64,000 nucleotides of DNA, from contig JAXMOG010000002.1 in NCBI GenBank assembly GCA_034670065.1, forward strand, positions 620,001 through 684,000. The letters are read 5' to 3'. Below are positions 49,063-58,281 of this stretch, piece after piece. A program made the position numbers and the translations under genes. Origin of the DNA: Mesobacterium_A sp034670065. Its GTDB lineage: Bacteria; Pseudomonadota; Alphaproteobacteria; Rhodobacterales; Rhodobacteraceae. Below the pieces are notes generated by a model. It worked only from the letters and a program-made list of their open reading frames with translations. It was not told where the DNA came from and did not search any database. The stretch's first letter is position 1, and the number at the start of each line of letters is the position of its first letter.

Positions 49063-51501
49063 ATGTTTCTGCCCGTTGATGATATCCTGCCCGATCTGAT
49101 TGATGTGTTGCGCCAATCGGGCCGCGCGGTTCTGCAAGCGCCCCCAGGGGCGGGCAAAACCACGCGTGTGCCCTTGGCGATGTTGCAGGCAAATTTAACC
49201 AAAGGCCGCATTTTGATGCTGGAACCGCGCCGCCTGGCAGCCCGCGCCGCGGCAGAGCGTATGGCCCACACCGTGGGTCAAAGCGTTGGAGAAACGATCG
49301 GCTATCGTATTCGTGGCGAGGCAAAGGTTGGGAAAACCACCAAGGTTGAGGTTGTGACCGAGGGCATCCTGACGCGAATGATCCAGTCTGATCCGGAACT
49401 ATCCGGTGTTGGCGCGGTTATCTTTGATGAATTTCATGAAAGATCCCTGAATGCCGATATGGGGTTGGCTCTGTGTCTAGAGATTGCAGGCGCGCTGCGG
49501 GATGATCTGATCCTGGTGGCCATGTCAGCCACGTTGGATGCTGAACCAGTGGCCGAATTGATGGAAGCATCGATTCTGACGTCGCAAGGGCAGGCCTATC
49601 CGGTGCAAACGCACTGGCTGGACAAACCAATTCCGAAAACCCGCCGCTTGGAAGAGGCCATAGCTGATCTGGTTGTGCAAGCTGCGGCACAAACAACTGG
49701 CGGCATCCTTGTGTTTTTGCCCGGAGAGGGCGAAATCCGTCGCACTCAGGCAATTCTGGCCAAGCGGTTGCCAGCGGATCATCATATCCACCCGCTTTTC
49801 GGTGCCATGGATTTTGCAGCGCAGCGGGCGGCAATCGCGCCTGCGAAAACCGGGCGCAAAGTGGTTTTGGCCACATCCATCGCAGAAACATCGCTGACAA
49901 TTGAAGACATTCGTGTGGTTGTGGACGGCGGTAAGGCGCGGCGGGCGCGGTTTGATCCTGGCTCGGGCATGTCGCGTTTGGTTACTGAACGGGTTACTCG
50001 TGCAGAAGCGGTGCAGAGGGCGGGCCGGGCAGGGCGCGTGGCGCCAGGCGCAGGCTATCGGCTATGGACCAAGGGCGAAGAAGGGGCGCTGGCAGCCTTC
50101 CCCCCGGCAGAAATTGAAACCGCTGATCTGGCAGGATTGGCGCTGGATTTGGCGCTGTGGGGTGGGGCTGCGGCTGACATGCCGTTTTTGACCCCGCCAC
50201 CAGAAGCCGCACTGGCCGAAGCCCAAGCGCTGCTTGTCATGCTGGGCGCCCTGGATGATGGCGGGCGCATCACAGAACATGGGCGGCAATTGGCGGCAAT
50301 GCCATTGCATCCGCGTCTTGGGCACATGCTGGCCCGTGGCGGGCCGGCGGCCGGTCCGCTGGCGGCATTGCTGGCGGATCGTGATCCGTTGATTGGCGCG
50401 CCCAGCGATTTAACCCTGCGGTTGGAAGCGCTGGAGGATCTGCGTCGGTTCACTGAAACCCGCCCCTATGGGGTGAACCGGGGCGCCTTGCACCGTATCA
50501 GGGATGAAGCCAAACGGCTGACGCGCAAAATTTCGCCTCCTAAGACAGCGCTTACACCTGCTCAAATGGCGGCGTTGGCCTATCCTGATCAAATCGCCCT
50601 GCGCCGCAAAGGAGATGCGCCCCGCTATCAGTTGTCTGGCGGCAAAGGCGCAGTCTTGCCCGATGATGATGTTCTGGCAGGCGCGCGGCTGATCGTGGTG
50701 ACCAATACAGATGGTAACCCACGAGAGGCGCGCATACGCCAAGCCATTCAAATTACCGAGGCTGAGCTGCGCGAAGTGTATGCCGATCAGATCACATGGG
50801 ATGACAGCTGCGCATGGTCCAAGCGCGACCGCCGTGTTGTTTCGCGCAGTCAGGAAAAACTGGGTGCGATCGCGCTGGATGACCGAATCTGGAAAGATGC
50901 ACCTGCTGCCATTCAAGCTCGTGCCATGCTGGATGGCGTGCGCGATCTGGGCTTTAACCTGCCGGATGCGGCAAAGCGGTTTTTGGCCCGTGTGGCACTG
51001 GCCCGCGATGATGGCAAAGACTTTCCTGACATGTCGGTTGATCAGTTGATGGCAACGCTCGAAACATGGTTGCTGCCCTATCTGGATGGGGTCACCACTG
51101 CGGATCACTGGCGCCGGTTTGACCCGCTGCCAGCATTGCGTGCGATGTTAGACTGGTCGCAGACCCAAGCGTTGGACACCGCAACACCGGCACATTTCAC
51201 AACGCCGCTTGGGCGCAAAATTCCGATCGATTATTCTGGTGAGGCGCCGGAAATCACCCTGCGTTTGCAGGAATTGTTCGGCCAGACCACGCATCCTTCC
51301 GTCGCCGGGCAGCCGTTGCGTGTGACGTTGCTCTCCCCCGCACAGCGACCTGTCCAAACAACGATGGATTTGCCCGGATTCTGGGCTGGCAGCTATGCAG
51401 ATGTGCGCAAGGATATGCGCGCGCGCTACCCCAGACATCCCTGGCCCGAAGACCCGACCCAGGCGGATCCAACCCTGCGGGCCAAACGGCGCGGCACATG
51501 A
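49063..51501 (+). CDS. hrpB: ATP-dependent RNA helicase HrpB
   Basis: An 812-residue DEAH/RHA-type helicase. Walker A is GAGKTT at residues 29-34 and motif II is DEFHER beginning at residue 122, followed by VAMSAT (motif III). Motif V/VI stretches ATSIAETSLTI and AVQRAGRAGRV are intact. The C-terminal HrpB-specific region reaches the full length. Its RNA substrate is not established. It is the first gene of a run of rightward genes separated by longer gaps. Confidence 0.94.
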   Translation: MFLPVDDILPDLIDVLRQSGRAVLQAPPGAGKTTRVPLAMLQANLTKGRILMLEPRRLAARAAAERMAHTVGQSVGETIGYRIRGEAKVGKTTKVEVVTEGILTRMIQSDPELSGVGAVIFDEFHERSLNADMGLALCLEIAGALRDDLILVAMSATLDAEPVAELMEASILTSQGQAYPVQTHWLDKPIPKTRRLEEAIADLVVQAAAQTTGGILVFLPGEGEIRRTQAILAKRLPADHHIHPLFGAMDFAAQRAAIAPAKTGRKVVLATSIAETSLTIEDIRVVVDGGKARRARFDPGSGMSRLVTERVTRAEAVQRAGRAGRVAPGAGYRLWTKGEEGALAAFPPAEIETADLAGLALDLALWGGAAADMPFLTPPPEAALAEAQALLVMLGALDDGGRITEHGRQLAAMPLHPRLGHMLARGGPAAGPLAALLADRDPLIGAPSDLTLRLEALEDLRRFTETRPYGVNRGALHRIRDEAKRLTRKISPPKTALTPAQMAALAYPDQIALRRKGDAPRYQLSGGKGAVLPDDDVLAGARLIVVTNTDGNPREARIRQAIQITEAELREVYADQITWDDSCAWSKRDRRVVSRSQEKLGAIALDDRIWKDAPAAIQARAMLDGVRDLGFNLPDAAKRFLARVALARDDGKDFPDMSVDQLMATLETWLLPYLDGVTTADHWRRFDPLPALRAMLDWSQTQALDTATPAHFTTPLGRKIPIDYSGEAPEITLRLQELFGQTTHPSVAGQPLRVTLLSPAQRPVQTTMDLPGFWAGSYADVRKDMRARYPRHPWPEDPTQADPTLRAKRRGT

Positions 51502-51703
51502 AATCAAACAATTCTCTTGCGTTTTTGTGCGCCGACCCTAAAAGCAGCGCCATGAGTATGACAGCCACCCTGCGACGAATCCAATAACGCCTGTGCCTTT
51601 CGGTGCGGCTGTTTTCGCGTGTCTGTTACTCAATTTACCCTGAAAACTTGACTTTCCCCCGTGCCGCTTGGCACAGAGTGGGCTTCTTACAAAGGGCATA
51701 GCC

Positions 51704-52882
51704 ATGATCCCATCCGTTTTGCCGACCTATAATCGCGCTCCACTGCACTTCGTCAAAGGCGAAGGCGCTTGGCTGATCGAACAGGACGGCCGCCGATTCC
51801 TGGACATGGGTGCGGGTATTGCCGTGAATGCGCTGGGCCATGCGAACCCAACCTTGGTAAAGGCGCTGACTGATCAGGCTCAGAACCTGTGGCATGTGTC
51901 CAACCTGTATGAAATTCCGCAACAACAGGCTTTGGCCGACAAGCTGGTTGATAACAGCTTTGCGGATACTGTCTTTTTCACCAATTCGGGCACAGAAAGC
52001 TGCGAATTGGCTGTGAAGATGGCGCGCAAGCATTGGTATGAAAAAGACCAACCGGAAAAGGTAGAGATCATCACCTTCTCGGGCTGTTTTCATGGCCGGT
52101 CCTCTGCCGCGATTGCGGCGTCTGGTTCAGAGAAAATGGTCAAAGGCTTTGGGCCTGTTCTGGATGGGTTTGTTCATCTGGAATGGGGCGATCACGAAGC
52201 GCTGAAGGCCGCGATAACGGACAAAACCGCAGCGATTCTGGTCGAACCGGTGCAAGGCGAAGGCGGTATACGCACGTTGCCGGATGTGTGCCTGAAAGGT
52301 CTGCGCGATCTGTGCGACAGCCAGAATGTTCTGTTGATCCTGGACGAAGTGCAATGCGGCGTTGGCCGGACGGGCAAACTGTTTGCGCATGAATGGGCTG
52401 GTATAGAGCCAGATATCATGATGGTCGCCAAAGGGATCGGCGGGGGCTTCCCGCTGGGGGCGGTTCTGGCAACCGAGGACGCGGCCAGCGGAATGACAGC
52501 GGGCACACATGGGTCCACCTATGGCGGCAACCCGCTGGGTTGTGCCGTTGGGGCCGCTGTATTGGATGCTGTTACAGCGCCTGGGTTCTTGGATGGCGTA
52601 AATCGCCTGTCTGGTTCCTTGCGCCAAAAGTTGGAAGGCTTGGTGGCGGCGCATCCTTCTGTGTTTGAAGAGGTGCGCGGCGCTGGTCTGATGATTGGGC
52701 TAAAGTGTAAGCTGCCAAATACCGATGTGGTTCAGGCGTGCTATGACGCCGGGCTGATCACGGTGCCTGCGGCCGAAAATGTTGTGCGTTTGTTACCCCC
52801 CCTGAACTTGACCGACGATGAAGCAACCGAAGCCGTAAACCGGTTGGACACCGCAGCTGCTCAGGTCGCGGTGACCGCGTGA
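51704..52882 (+). CDS. argD: Acetylornithine aminotransferase ArgD
   Basis: A 392-residue class III PLP aminotransferase. The PLP lysine is Lys243 in MMVAKGIGGGFPLGAV. The FFTNSGTESCELAVKMAR stretch, LILDEVQCGVGRTGK and the C-terminal VRLLPPLNL fit acetylornithine or succinyldiaminopimelate transaminase. Its neighbour argF supports arginine synthesis. A frame opens at 51668, but ATG 51704 has AAAGGGC upstream and gives the canonical length. The same fold serves ornithine or aspartate aminotransferases, so ArgD rests on context. Confidence 0.9.
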   Translation: MIPSVLPTYNRAPLHFVKGEGAWLIEQDGRRFLDMGAGIAVNALGHANPTLVKALTDQAQNLWHVSNLYEIPQQQALADKLVDNSFADTVFFTNSGTESCELAVKMARKHWYEKDQPEKVEIITFSGCFHGRSSAAIAASGSEKMVKGFGPVLDGFVHLEWGDHEALKAAITDKTAAILVEPVQGEGGIRTLPDVCLKGLRDLCDSQNVLLILDEVQCGVGRTGKLFAHEWAGIEPDIMMVAKGIGGGFPLGAVLATEDAASGMTAGTHGSTYGGNPLGCAVGAAVLDAVTAPGFLDGVNRLSGSLRQKLEGLVAAHPSVFEEVRGAGLMIGLKCKLPNTDVVQACYDAGLITVPAAENVVRLLPPLNLTDDEATEAVNRLDTAAAQVAVTA

Positions 52883-52919
52883 TGGCACAAGGCTCGCCAC
52901 GAATTTTCTGAATGATACC

Positions 52920-52951
52920 AGCGGGCAAATGGGAGTCCCTTTTGCCGCGCT
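52920..52951 (+). other. Strong hairpin between argD and argF
   Basis: The stretch folds almost end to end, with an outer AGCG and GGCAAA paired to TTTGCC and GCGCT, and an inner GGGA and TCCC around one base. It lies 18 bases before the argF start with no T-run on the coding strand. It may be an mRNA processing or stability element. Confidence 0.4.
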
Positions 52952-52969
52952 CAAAAAAAGATCGAAACG

Positions 52970-53896
52970 ATGAACCATTTCTTAGACATTCACACGACCG
53001 ATAAAACCGCCCTGCGCCAGATCATCGAGCAGGCGAAAGACATGAAAAACGCGCGCGGTGATCGCCCAAAGGGTACGCTGGATGACCATGCGCCTTTGAC
53101 AGGCTATGTCGTGGCGCTGGTTTTTGAAAAACCATCAACACGGACGCGTGTGTCTTTTGACGTGGGCGTGCGCCAGATGGGCGGCACAACGTTGTTGCTG
53201 TCTGGGTCGGAAATGCAGCTGGGCCACGGTGAAACCATCGCCGATACGGCGCGTGTTCTGTCGCGGTTTGTCGATCTGATCATGATCCGGACGTTCGATG
53301 AATCAATTCTGTTGGAAATGGCGGAATACGCCAGCGTTCCCGTTATCAACGGGCTTACCGACCGGACGCATCCGTGCCAAATCATGGCTGATATCATGAC
53401 GTTTGAAGAGCATCGCGGCCCGATTGGTGGCAAAAAGGTTGTTTGGCTGGGCGATGGCAACAATGTCTGTTCATCCTTCTTGCATGCCGCCGGTCAGTTC
53501 GGATTTGATCTGACCTTTTCTGGCCCCGTGCAGATGGATCCCGAGATGGAGTTTGTCGGGTTGGCGCGCAAATCCGGCGTGACTGTTGCGATCGAACGTG
53601 ATCCGGCCAAGGCGGTACAGGACGCTGACCTGATCGTGACAGACACATGGGTGTCGATGCACGATGCGCAATCCTCGCGTGAGCGGCGCCATAATATGTT
53701 GCGCCCGTTTCAGGTAAACGAAGAGCTGATGCGCCATGCCAAGCCAGACGCGTTGTTCATGCACTGCTTGCCCGCACACCGTGGTGAAGAAGCGACATCG
53801 CAAGTGATGGACGGGCCGCAATCGGTGATCTTTGATGAGGCAGAAAACCGCCTGCACGCGCAGAAAGCGGTCATGCGTTGGTGTCTGGGCGTCTGA
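52970..53896 (+). CDS. argF: Ornithine carbamoyltransferase
   Basis: A 308-residue enzyme that makes citrulline from ornithine and carbamoyl phosphate. The carbamoyl phosphate loop STRTR is at residues 56-60 (FEKPSTRTRVSFD). HPCQ follows near residue 133, and the ornithine-specific FMHCLPAHRGEE lies near 262-273. All motifs are intact and the length is standard. It follows argD by 87 bases, which contain the hairpin at 52920-52951. Confidence 0.96.
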   Translation: MNHFLDIHTTDKTALRQIIEQAKDMKNARGDRPKGTLDDHAPLTGYVVALVFEKPSTRTRVSFDVGVRQMGGTTLLLSGSEMQLGHGETIADTARVLSRFVDLIMIRTFDESILLEMAEYASVPVINGLTDRTHPCQIMADIMTFEEHRGPIGGKKVVWLGDGNNVCSSFLHAAGQFGFDLTFSGPVQMDPEMEFVGLARKSGVTVAIERDPAKAVQDADLIVTDTWVSMHDAQSSRERRHNMLRPFQVNEELMRHAKPDALFMHCLPAHRGEEATSQVMDGPQSVIFDEAENRLHAQKAVMRWCLGV

Positions 53897-53960
53897 TACA
53901 GGGCTTGCGCCTGCCAGTGTAACGCCTAACTCTACTGTAAATATAATCGAGGAGGCGAGC

Positions 53961-55361
53961 ATGGCAGACCCACAAATCGGCGTTTACGGCCTGGGGACCA
54001 TGGGCAGTGCATTGGCGCTGAACATGGCCGAAAACGGCATTCGCGTGGCTGTTTCCAACCGGTCGCCAGACGCGGTAACGGCATTTTTGACCGAAGCTGG
54101 TCCGCTGGCGGACACGATAACCGGCTATACCACATTCGAAGCATTGGTCGCGGCCCTGCCGGTGCCACGGGTATTGTTGGCGATGATCCCCTCAACAGGC
54201 CCGATGGATTCGCTGCTGGACAAGGTGATCCCGCTGTTGGCACCGGGCGACACCGTGATTGACGCCGGTAACGCCGATTTTCATGACACCCGTCGCCGCA
54301 CCCGCCGACTGGAACAGCACGGCCTGCATTTTGTGGGTATCGGCGTTTCTGGTGGAGAGGCCGGCGCGCGCCACGGGCCATCCATCATGGTGGGTGGCGC
54401 CGAAGAAAGCTGGAAACAGCTGCGCCCGATATTGCAGCCGATTGCGGCCAAATACGACAACGTCCCCTGCGTTGCGCATTTGGGGGCCGATGGGGCGGGG
54501 CATTTTGTGAAGACGGTCCATAACGGGATCGAATACGCAGATATGCAACTGATCGCCGAAGTGTTTGACCTGTTGCGCAACGGGTTGTGCTGGCCGACGA
54601 CACAGATCGCCCAACAGTTCACAACATGGAACGACGGGCCGTTGGGGTCTTACCTGTTCGAAATCACGGGCAAGGTTCTGGGGTATTCTGATTCTCACAC
54701 CGGTCAGGCCATGGTGGATGTGATCCGCGATGCGGCCGGGCAAAAAGGGACAGGGCGCTGGACCGTGATCGAAGCGGTCAAGCTGGGTCAGTCCGCCACG
54801 ATGATCGAAGCGGCCATTGCGGCGCGTAGCTGGTCATCCGAGAAAGAGACCCGCAAAAGCGTGGCCGAGGCTTTTGGCAGTCAGCGCAAAACCATCGAAT
54901 TCGATATGGATGATCTGGAACCTGCGCTGATGGCCGCACGTGTGATGGAATATGCCCAAGGCTTCCGTATTCTGGAAGCCGCATCGCAGACCTATGATTG
55001 GGAACTAGATCATAAGCGCATCGCCGAAATCTGGCGTGCAGGCTGTATCATTCGGGCCAAGATGCTGGACGATATTGCTGACGCATTTGGCAGTGATTTG
55101 CCGCACCATCAATTGCTGATGGCCCCGTATATCGAACAGATCGTCAAAACCGGTGTGCCACGCTTGCGCAAGATCGTGTCGATGGCCATCGCCGCCGGTT
55201 TCCCGGTGCCGGTATTGTCTTCGGCATTGTCTTGGTTTGATACCATGCGCCAGCCGCGTGGTACTGCAGGTTTGATACAGGCCCAGCGTGATTTCTTTGG
55301 GCATCATGGCTTTGATCGTATCGACGGAATCGATGAACACCATGGGCCTTGGTGGGAGTGA
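53961..55361 (+). CDS. gnd: 6-phosphogluconate dehydrogenase (decarboxylating)
   Basis: A 466-residue enzyme of the oxidative pentose phosphate pathway that converts 6-phosphogluconate to ribulose 5-phosphate with CO2 and NADPH. The Rossmann motif GLGTMG is at residues 10-15. GGEAGARHGPSIMVGG, KTVHNGIEYADMQL and KGTGRWT are the family substrate-site motifs. The length matches the long, classical form. GAGGAGG precedes ATG 53961; the frame is open back into argF, but that is a shadow. Confidence 0.95.
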   Translation: MADPQIGVYGLGTMGSALALNMAENGIRVAVSNRSPDAVTAFLTEAGPLADTITGYTTFEALVAALPVPRVLLAMIPSTGPMDSLLDKVIPLLAPGDTVIDAGNADFHDTRRRTRRLEQHGLHFVGIGVSGGEAGARHGPSIMVGGAEESWKQLRPILQPIAAKYDNVPCVAHLGADGAGHFVKTVHNGIEYADMQLIAEVFDLLRNGLCWPTTQIAQQFTTWNDGPLGSYLFEITGKVLGYSDSHTGQAMVDVIRDAAGQKGTGRWTVIEAVKLGQSATMIEAAIAARSWSSEKETRKSVAEAFGSQRKTIEFDMDDLEPALMAARVMEYAQGFRILEAASQTYDWELDHKRIAEIWRAGCIIRAKMLDDIADAFGSDLPHHQLLMAPYIEQIVKTGVPRLRKIVSMAIAAGFPVPVLSSALSWFDTMRQPRGTAGLIQAQRDFFGHHGFDRIDGIDEHHGPWWE

Positions 55362-55373
55362 TCTGCGACGCCG

Positions 55374-55398
55374 TGCGGGGCTGGACTTTCCCCCCGCA
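55374..55398 (+). other. Hairpin between gnd and meaB
   Basis: TGCGGGG at 55374-55380 pairs with CCCCGCA at 55392-55398 around 11 bases. It lies 13 bases after gnd and has no T-run, so it may be a weak terminator or a leader structure. Confidence 0.35.
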
Positions 55399-55433
55399 GG
55401 CGGGGCATTTACTCCCGGCAGGAGGTGCCCGTT

Positions 55434-56441
55434 ATGACGATCCAGGAAATGGCAGAACGCATTTTGGCAGGTGAACGGCGCGCATTGGCGCGGGGTATCA
55501 CCCTTGTTGAAAGCGGTCGCGCTGATCACCGGGCACAGGCCATTGAATTGCTAGAGATTTTGCGTGCCAGTGGGCGCCAAGCATTGCGCATTGGCCTGTC
55601 TGGCACACCGGGTGTCGGCAAATCTACTTTTGTTGAATCCTTTGGCTGTTTTCTGACGGCACAAGACCTCAAAGTTGCGGTTTTAGCGGTTGATCCCAGT
55701 TCGGCCCGGTCAGGCGGATCTATTCTGGGTGATAAAACGCGGATGGAGCGCCTGTCACGAGACAAGAATGCGTTCATTCGACCTTCTCCTTCACAAACCC
55801 ATTTGGGGGGTGTTGCCCGCCGAACGCGCGAAGCGATCGCCCTGTGTGAAGCGGCAGGTTTTGACATCGTCCTCATCGAAACTGTTGGTGTGGGACAGTC
55901 TGAAACCATGGTGGCCGAGATGTGCGACCTGTTCATGCTGCTGCTTGCCCCTGCAGGTGGGGATGAACTGCAGGGCGTGAAACGGGGAATCATGGAGATC
56001 GCAGACATGATTCTGATCAACAAGGCGGATGGTGATTTGAAGCCAACGGCGATTCGCACGTGTGCGGATTATGCGGGTGCGTTGCGTCTGTTGCGCCGCC
56101 GCCCGCAAGACCCAGATGGCTTTCCCAAGGCGCTGACCGTCTCTGCGATCCAAGAAGACGGGTTGGACGGGGCATGGGACGACATGCAGAAACTGGTCGA
56201 ATGGCGCCGGGAACAGGGCCATTGGACCTCTCGCAGGGCCGCACAGGCCCGTTTTTGGTTCGAAGCAGAGGTGCGCGAGGGCCTTTTGGCCCGTTTGCGG
56301 CGTGAACCTGTCCGCGGCGCCATGCAGGCTTTGGCCGATCAGGTGGAACGCGGGGATATGGCCGTTAGTGCAGCAGCGGATCAGCTTCTGACGCAATATC
56401 TGCAATTACCGGGGCTTGACGGTAAGGCCACAACTGCGTAA
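55434..56441 (+). CDS. meaB: Methylmalonyl-CoA mutase-associated GTPase MeaB (ArgK-like)
   Basis: A 335-residue G3E-type GTPase that chaperones B12-dependent acyl-CoA mutases. Walker A is GTPGVGKS at 57-64, VDPSSARSGGSILGDKTRM is the conserved switch region and IETVGVGQSE follows. NKADGD is the guanine motif. The start ATG 55434 has AGGAGGT nine bases upstream; GTG 55425 is in frame but lacks the spacing. No mutase gene is in the window, so the partner lies elsewhere. Confidence 0.92.
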   Translation: MTIQEMAERILAGERRALARGITLVESGRADHRAQAIELLEILRASGRQALRIGLSGTPGVGKSTFVESFGCFLTAQDLKVAVLAVDPSSARSGGSILGDKTRMERLSRDKNAFIRPSPSQTHLGGVARRTREAIALCEAAGFDIVLIETVGVGQSETMVAEMCDLFMLLLAPAGGDELQGVKRGIMEIADMILINKADGDLKPTAIRTCADYAGALRLLRRRPQDPDGFPKALTVSAIQEDGLDGAWDDMQKLVEWRREQGHWTSRRAAQARFWFEAEVREGLLARLRREPVRGAMQALADQVERGDMAVSAAADQLLTQYLQLPGLDGKATTA

Positions 56442-56536
56442 ACGCAGCGAGACCAGATTTCGGGCGCTGCGCCAGCGGCGCCCTTTGATGTTGGCGGAAG
56501 GCCGCTTTCGCCCCCAAATAAGACGAGGATACACCC

Positions 56537-56824
56537 ATGTCGCGCGTATGCGAACTGACCGGTAAGGGCCCGATGGTAGGCAACAACGTGAGCCATGCCA
56601 AGAACAGAACCAGACGTCGGTTTTTGCCGAACCTGAATGATGTAACGTTGCAGTCCGAAGTTCTGGGCCGCGGCATCAAAATGCGTATTTCGGCGCACGC
56701 CCTGCGGTCTGTTGACCACCGTGGTGGCCTGGACAAGTTCTTGGAAAAAGCCAAGGACGTTGAGCTGAGCCCGAACGCGCTGAAGATCAAAAAAGAGATT
56801 GCTAAGGCACAGGCAACCGCCTAA
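56537..56824 (+). CDS. rpmB: 50S ribosomal protein L28
   Basis: A 95-residue basic ribosomal protein starting MSRVCELTGKGPMVGNNVSH, followed by KNRTRRRFLPNL, the canonical L28 pattern. The alphaproteobacterial form is longer at the C-terminus (KIKKEIAKAQ) than the E. coli 78-residue form. It is a single-gene unit with an intrinsic terminator. Confidence 0.97.
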   Translation: MSRVCELTGKGPMVGNNVSHAKNRTRRRFLPNLNDVTLQSEVLGRGIKMRISAHALRSVDHRGGLDKFLEKAKDVELSPNALKIKKEIAKAQATA

Positions 56825-56843
56825 GCCGCAGCCGGTAATTTTT

Positions 56844-56879
56844 AGGCCCCGCATTCGGTATGAATGCGGGGCCTTTTTG
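56844..56879 (+). terminator. Intrinsic terminator of rpmB
   Basis: AGGCCCCGCATTC at 56844-56856 pairs perfectly with GAATGCGGGGCCT at 56862-56874 around GGTAT, followed by TTTT. It lies 19 bases after the rpmB stop and separates it from the convergent pilus locus. Confidence 0.93.
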
Positions 56880-56896
56880 CGTTTGTCTGCGTTGGA

Positions 56897-57391
56897 TCAA
56901 TGGCCGTATTGCATGCCGATCCATAGGTACAGCGCCAGAGTGCCCCCCAGTGCCATCCCCATAGGGAACCGAGTGCCCGAGGACCAGCTGACCCAATTGG
57001 GGGCCAGCTTGCGCAAGAAGCTGTGTTTGCCCAATCGGTGCGTGACATAGGCCGCCACAACCGTGGCCGCGAAAAGCGCCATCAAGAAACGCAGATCACC
57101 AATATGGATGAAGGGGGCTGCTGCCGCCGTAAACTTGGCATCACCGGCGCCCAGGGCCCCAGCTGCGTTCAGGGCCATGCCTGCGATCAACACAATGATC
57201 AGATGGGAAAAACGCCAAAGATATGCATCAAAGGGAAGAACAAAAAATCCAACAATCACAAACACAAAGAACAACGCGGCGACCGCGTGGTTCGGGATGC
57301 GCATCTGCGACATATCTGTGTAGCAAATGTAAACACAGATCGGCAGGACGAAGGGTAGAAACCACATCGCCGCGAGGGAAGAGATTGCCAT
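56897..57391 (-). CDS. cpaA: Prepilin peptidase CpaA/TadV (A24 family)
   Basis: A 164-residue membrane aspartic protease that trims Flp prepilins. Asp26 is in YTDMSQMRIPN and Asp84 in the GxGD motif (GAGDAK, 81-86), both catalytic. Six hydrophobic segments are visible. It lacks the N-methylation domain, as in the TadV/CpaA group. It is the last gene of the leftward Tad locus, 8 bases after tadD. Confidence 0.92.
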   Translation of the reverse strand: MAISSLAAMWFLPFVLPICVYICYTDMSQMRIPNHAVAALFFVFVIVGFFVLPFDAYLWRFSHLIIVLIAGMALNAAGALGAGDAKFTAAAAPFIHIGDLRFLMALFAATVVAAYVTHRLGKHSFLRKLAPNWVSWSSGTRFPMGMALGGTLALYLWIGMQYGH

Positions 57392-57399
57392 TATTCTTC

Positions 57400-58254
57400 T
57401 CAGTTCGAGATGCTGGTTTCTAGCGCGGCAAGGCTACGCGATGCTTCTGCGAAATGCTGAGGGTGGGCTTCGATGGCTTCGCGGAACAGGCCACGACCAA
57501 TCGTTACATCCCCGCGTTTGACAGCTGCCAGCCCCAAGGTGTGCAGCAATTGTGCGCGCTCGGTTTGTGTCATCTGGACGACTGGCAGGGTGTAATTGCC
57601 CTGCGCGCCACGTGCCAAAGCGATGTTGTTCTTGGCTGTGAACATCGTGGAATCCTGACGGATTGCCTGGAAGAACAGACGTTCCGCGCCGGGGTAGTCG
57701 CCGCGTGTCAGTTTTGAATAACCCCAGTTGTTCAACGTGGAAGCTGGTTTTGTGGTCAAGCCAACAGCGGTTTCATAGAAGCTGTCCGCTTTTTTCCAAT
57801 CTTTACGGCTATCCGCAATCATGGCTTCCAACCGATACCGTTTGTGGGTTTCGTAGGTTGGTGGAATGGCCATCAGCGTTTCCGCTGCACGGTCCCATTC
57901 GTTGGCGCGGATCAGGGCATCGGCCAGTTCAACGCGGTCGCCATTGGTGGACTCTTCATTTTGAATGACTTTGACCCAAGCGGCCACGGCCTCTGGGGTG
58001 CGTTTGGCTCGAATCAATGACGCTGCAAGGCCACGTTGCAAATCAATACGGTCAGGATGCGTGCGAAGGGACCGCTGGAAATACTGCACAGCTTCGTTCG
58101 GATCGGCGACCGTCAACATGACGTCGTTCAGATCGGTTTCATCAACAACGTTCACGTCCTGCATCTTACGTTGCACGTCGCTTGCGTTCTTTTCACATGC
58201 CGAAACGGTCAGCGCGCCTGCCGCGCACAGGGAAACCAAGATTGAATGGCGCAT
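57400..58254 (-). CDS. tadD: TPR lipoprotein, TadD-like
   Basis: A 284-residue lipoprotein with lipobox VSAC (Cys20) and several tetratricopeptide repeats (for example AVQYFQRSLRTHPDRIDLQRGLA and later TLNNWGYSKLTRGDYPGAERLFFQAI in shorter pieces). TadD acts as a pilotin-like helper for the pilus secretin in tad systems. Placement between tadC-side genes and the peptidase matches Rhodobacterales tad loci. The identity of this copy as TadD rather than the next one is inferred from its length. Confidence 0.8.
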   Translation of the reverse strand: MRHSILVSLCAAGALTVSACEKNASDVQRKMQDVNVVDETDLNDVMLTVADPNEAVQYFQRSLRTHPDRIDLQRGLAASLIRAKRTPEAVAAWVKVIQNEESTNGDRVELADALIRANEWDRAAETLMAIPPTYETHKRYRLEAMIADSRKDWKKADSFYETAVGLTTKPASTLNNWGYSKLTRGDYPGAERLFFQAIRQDSTMFTAKNNIALARGAQGNYTLPVVQMTQTERAQLLHTLGLAAVKRGDVTIGRGLFREAIEAHPQHFAEASRSLAALETSISN

Positions 58255-58281
58255 ATTTCTGCGTCCTTGTTCTGCTCTGCC

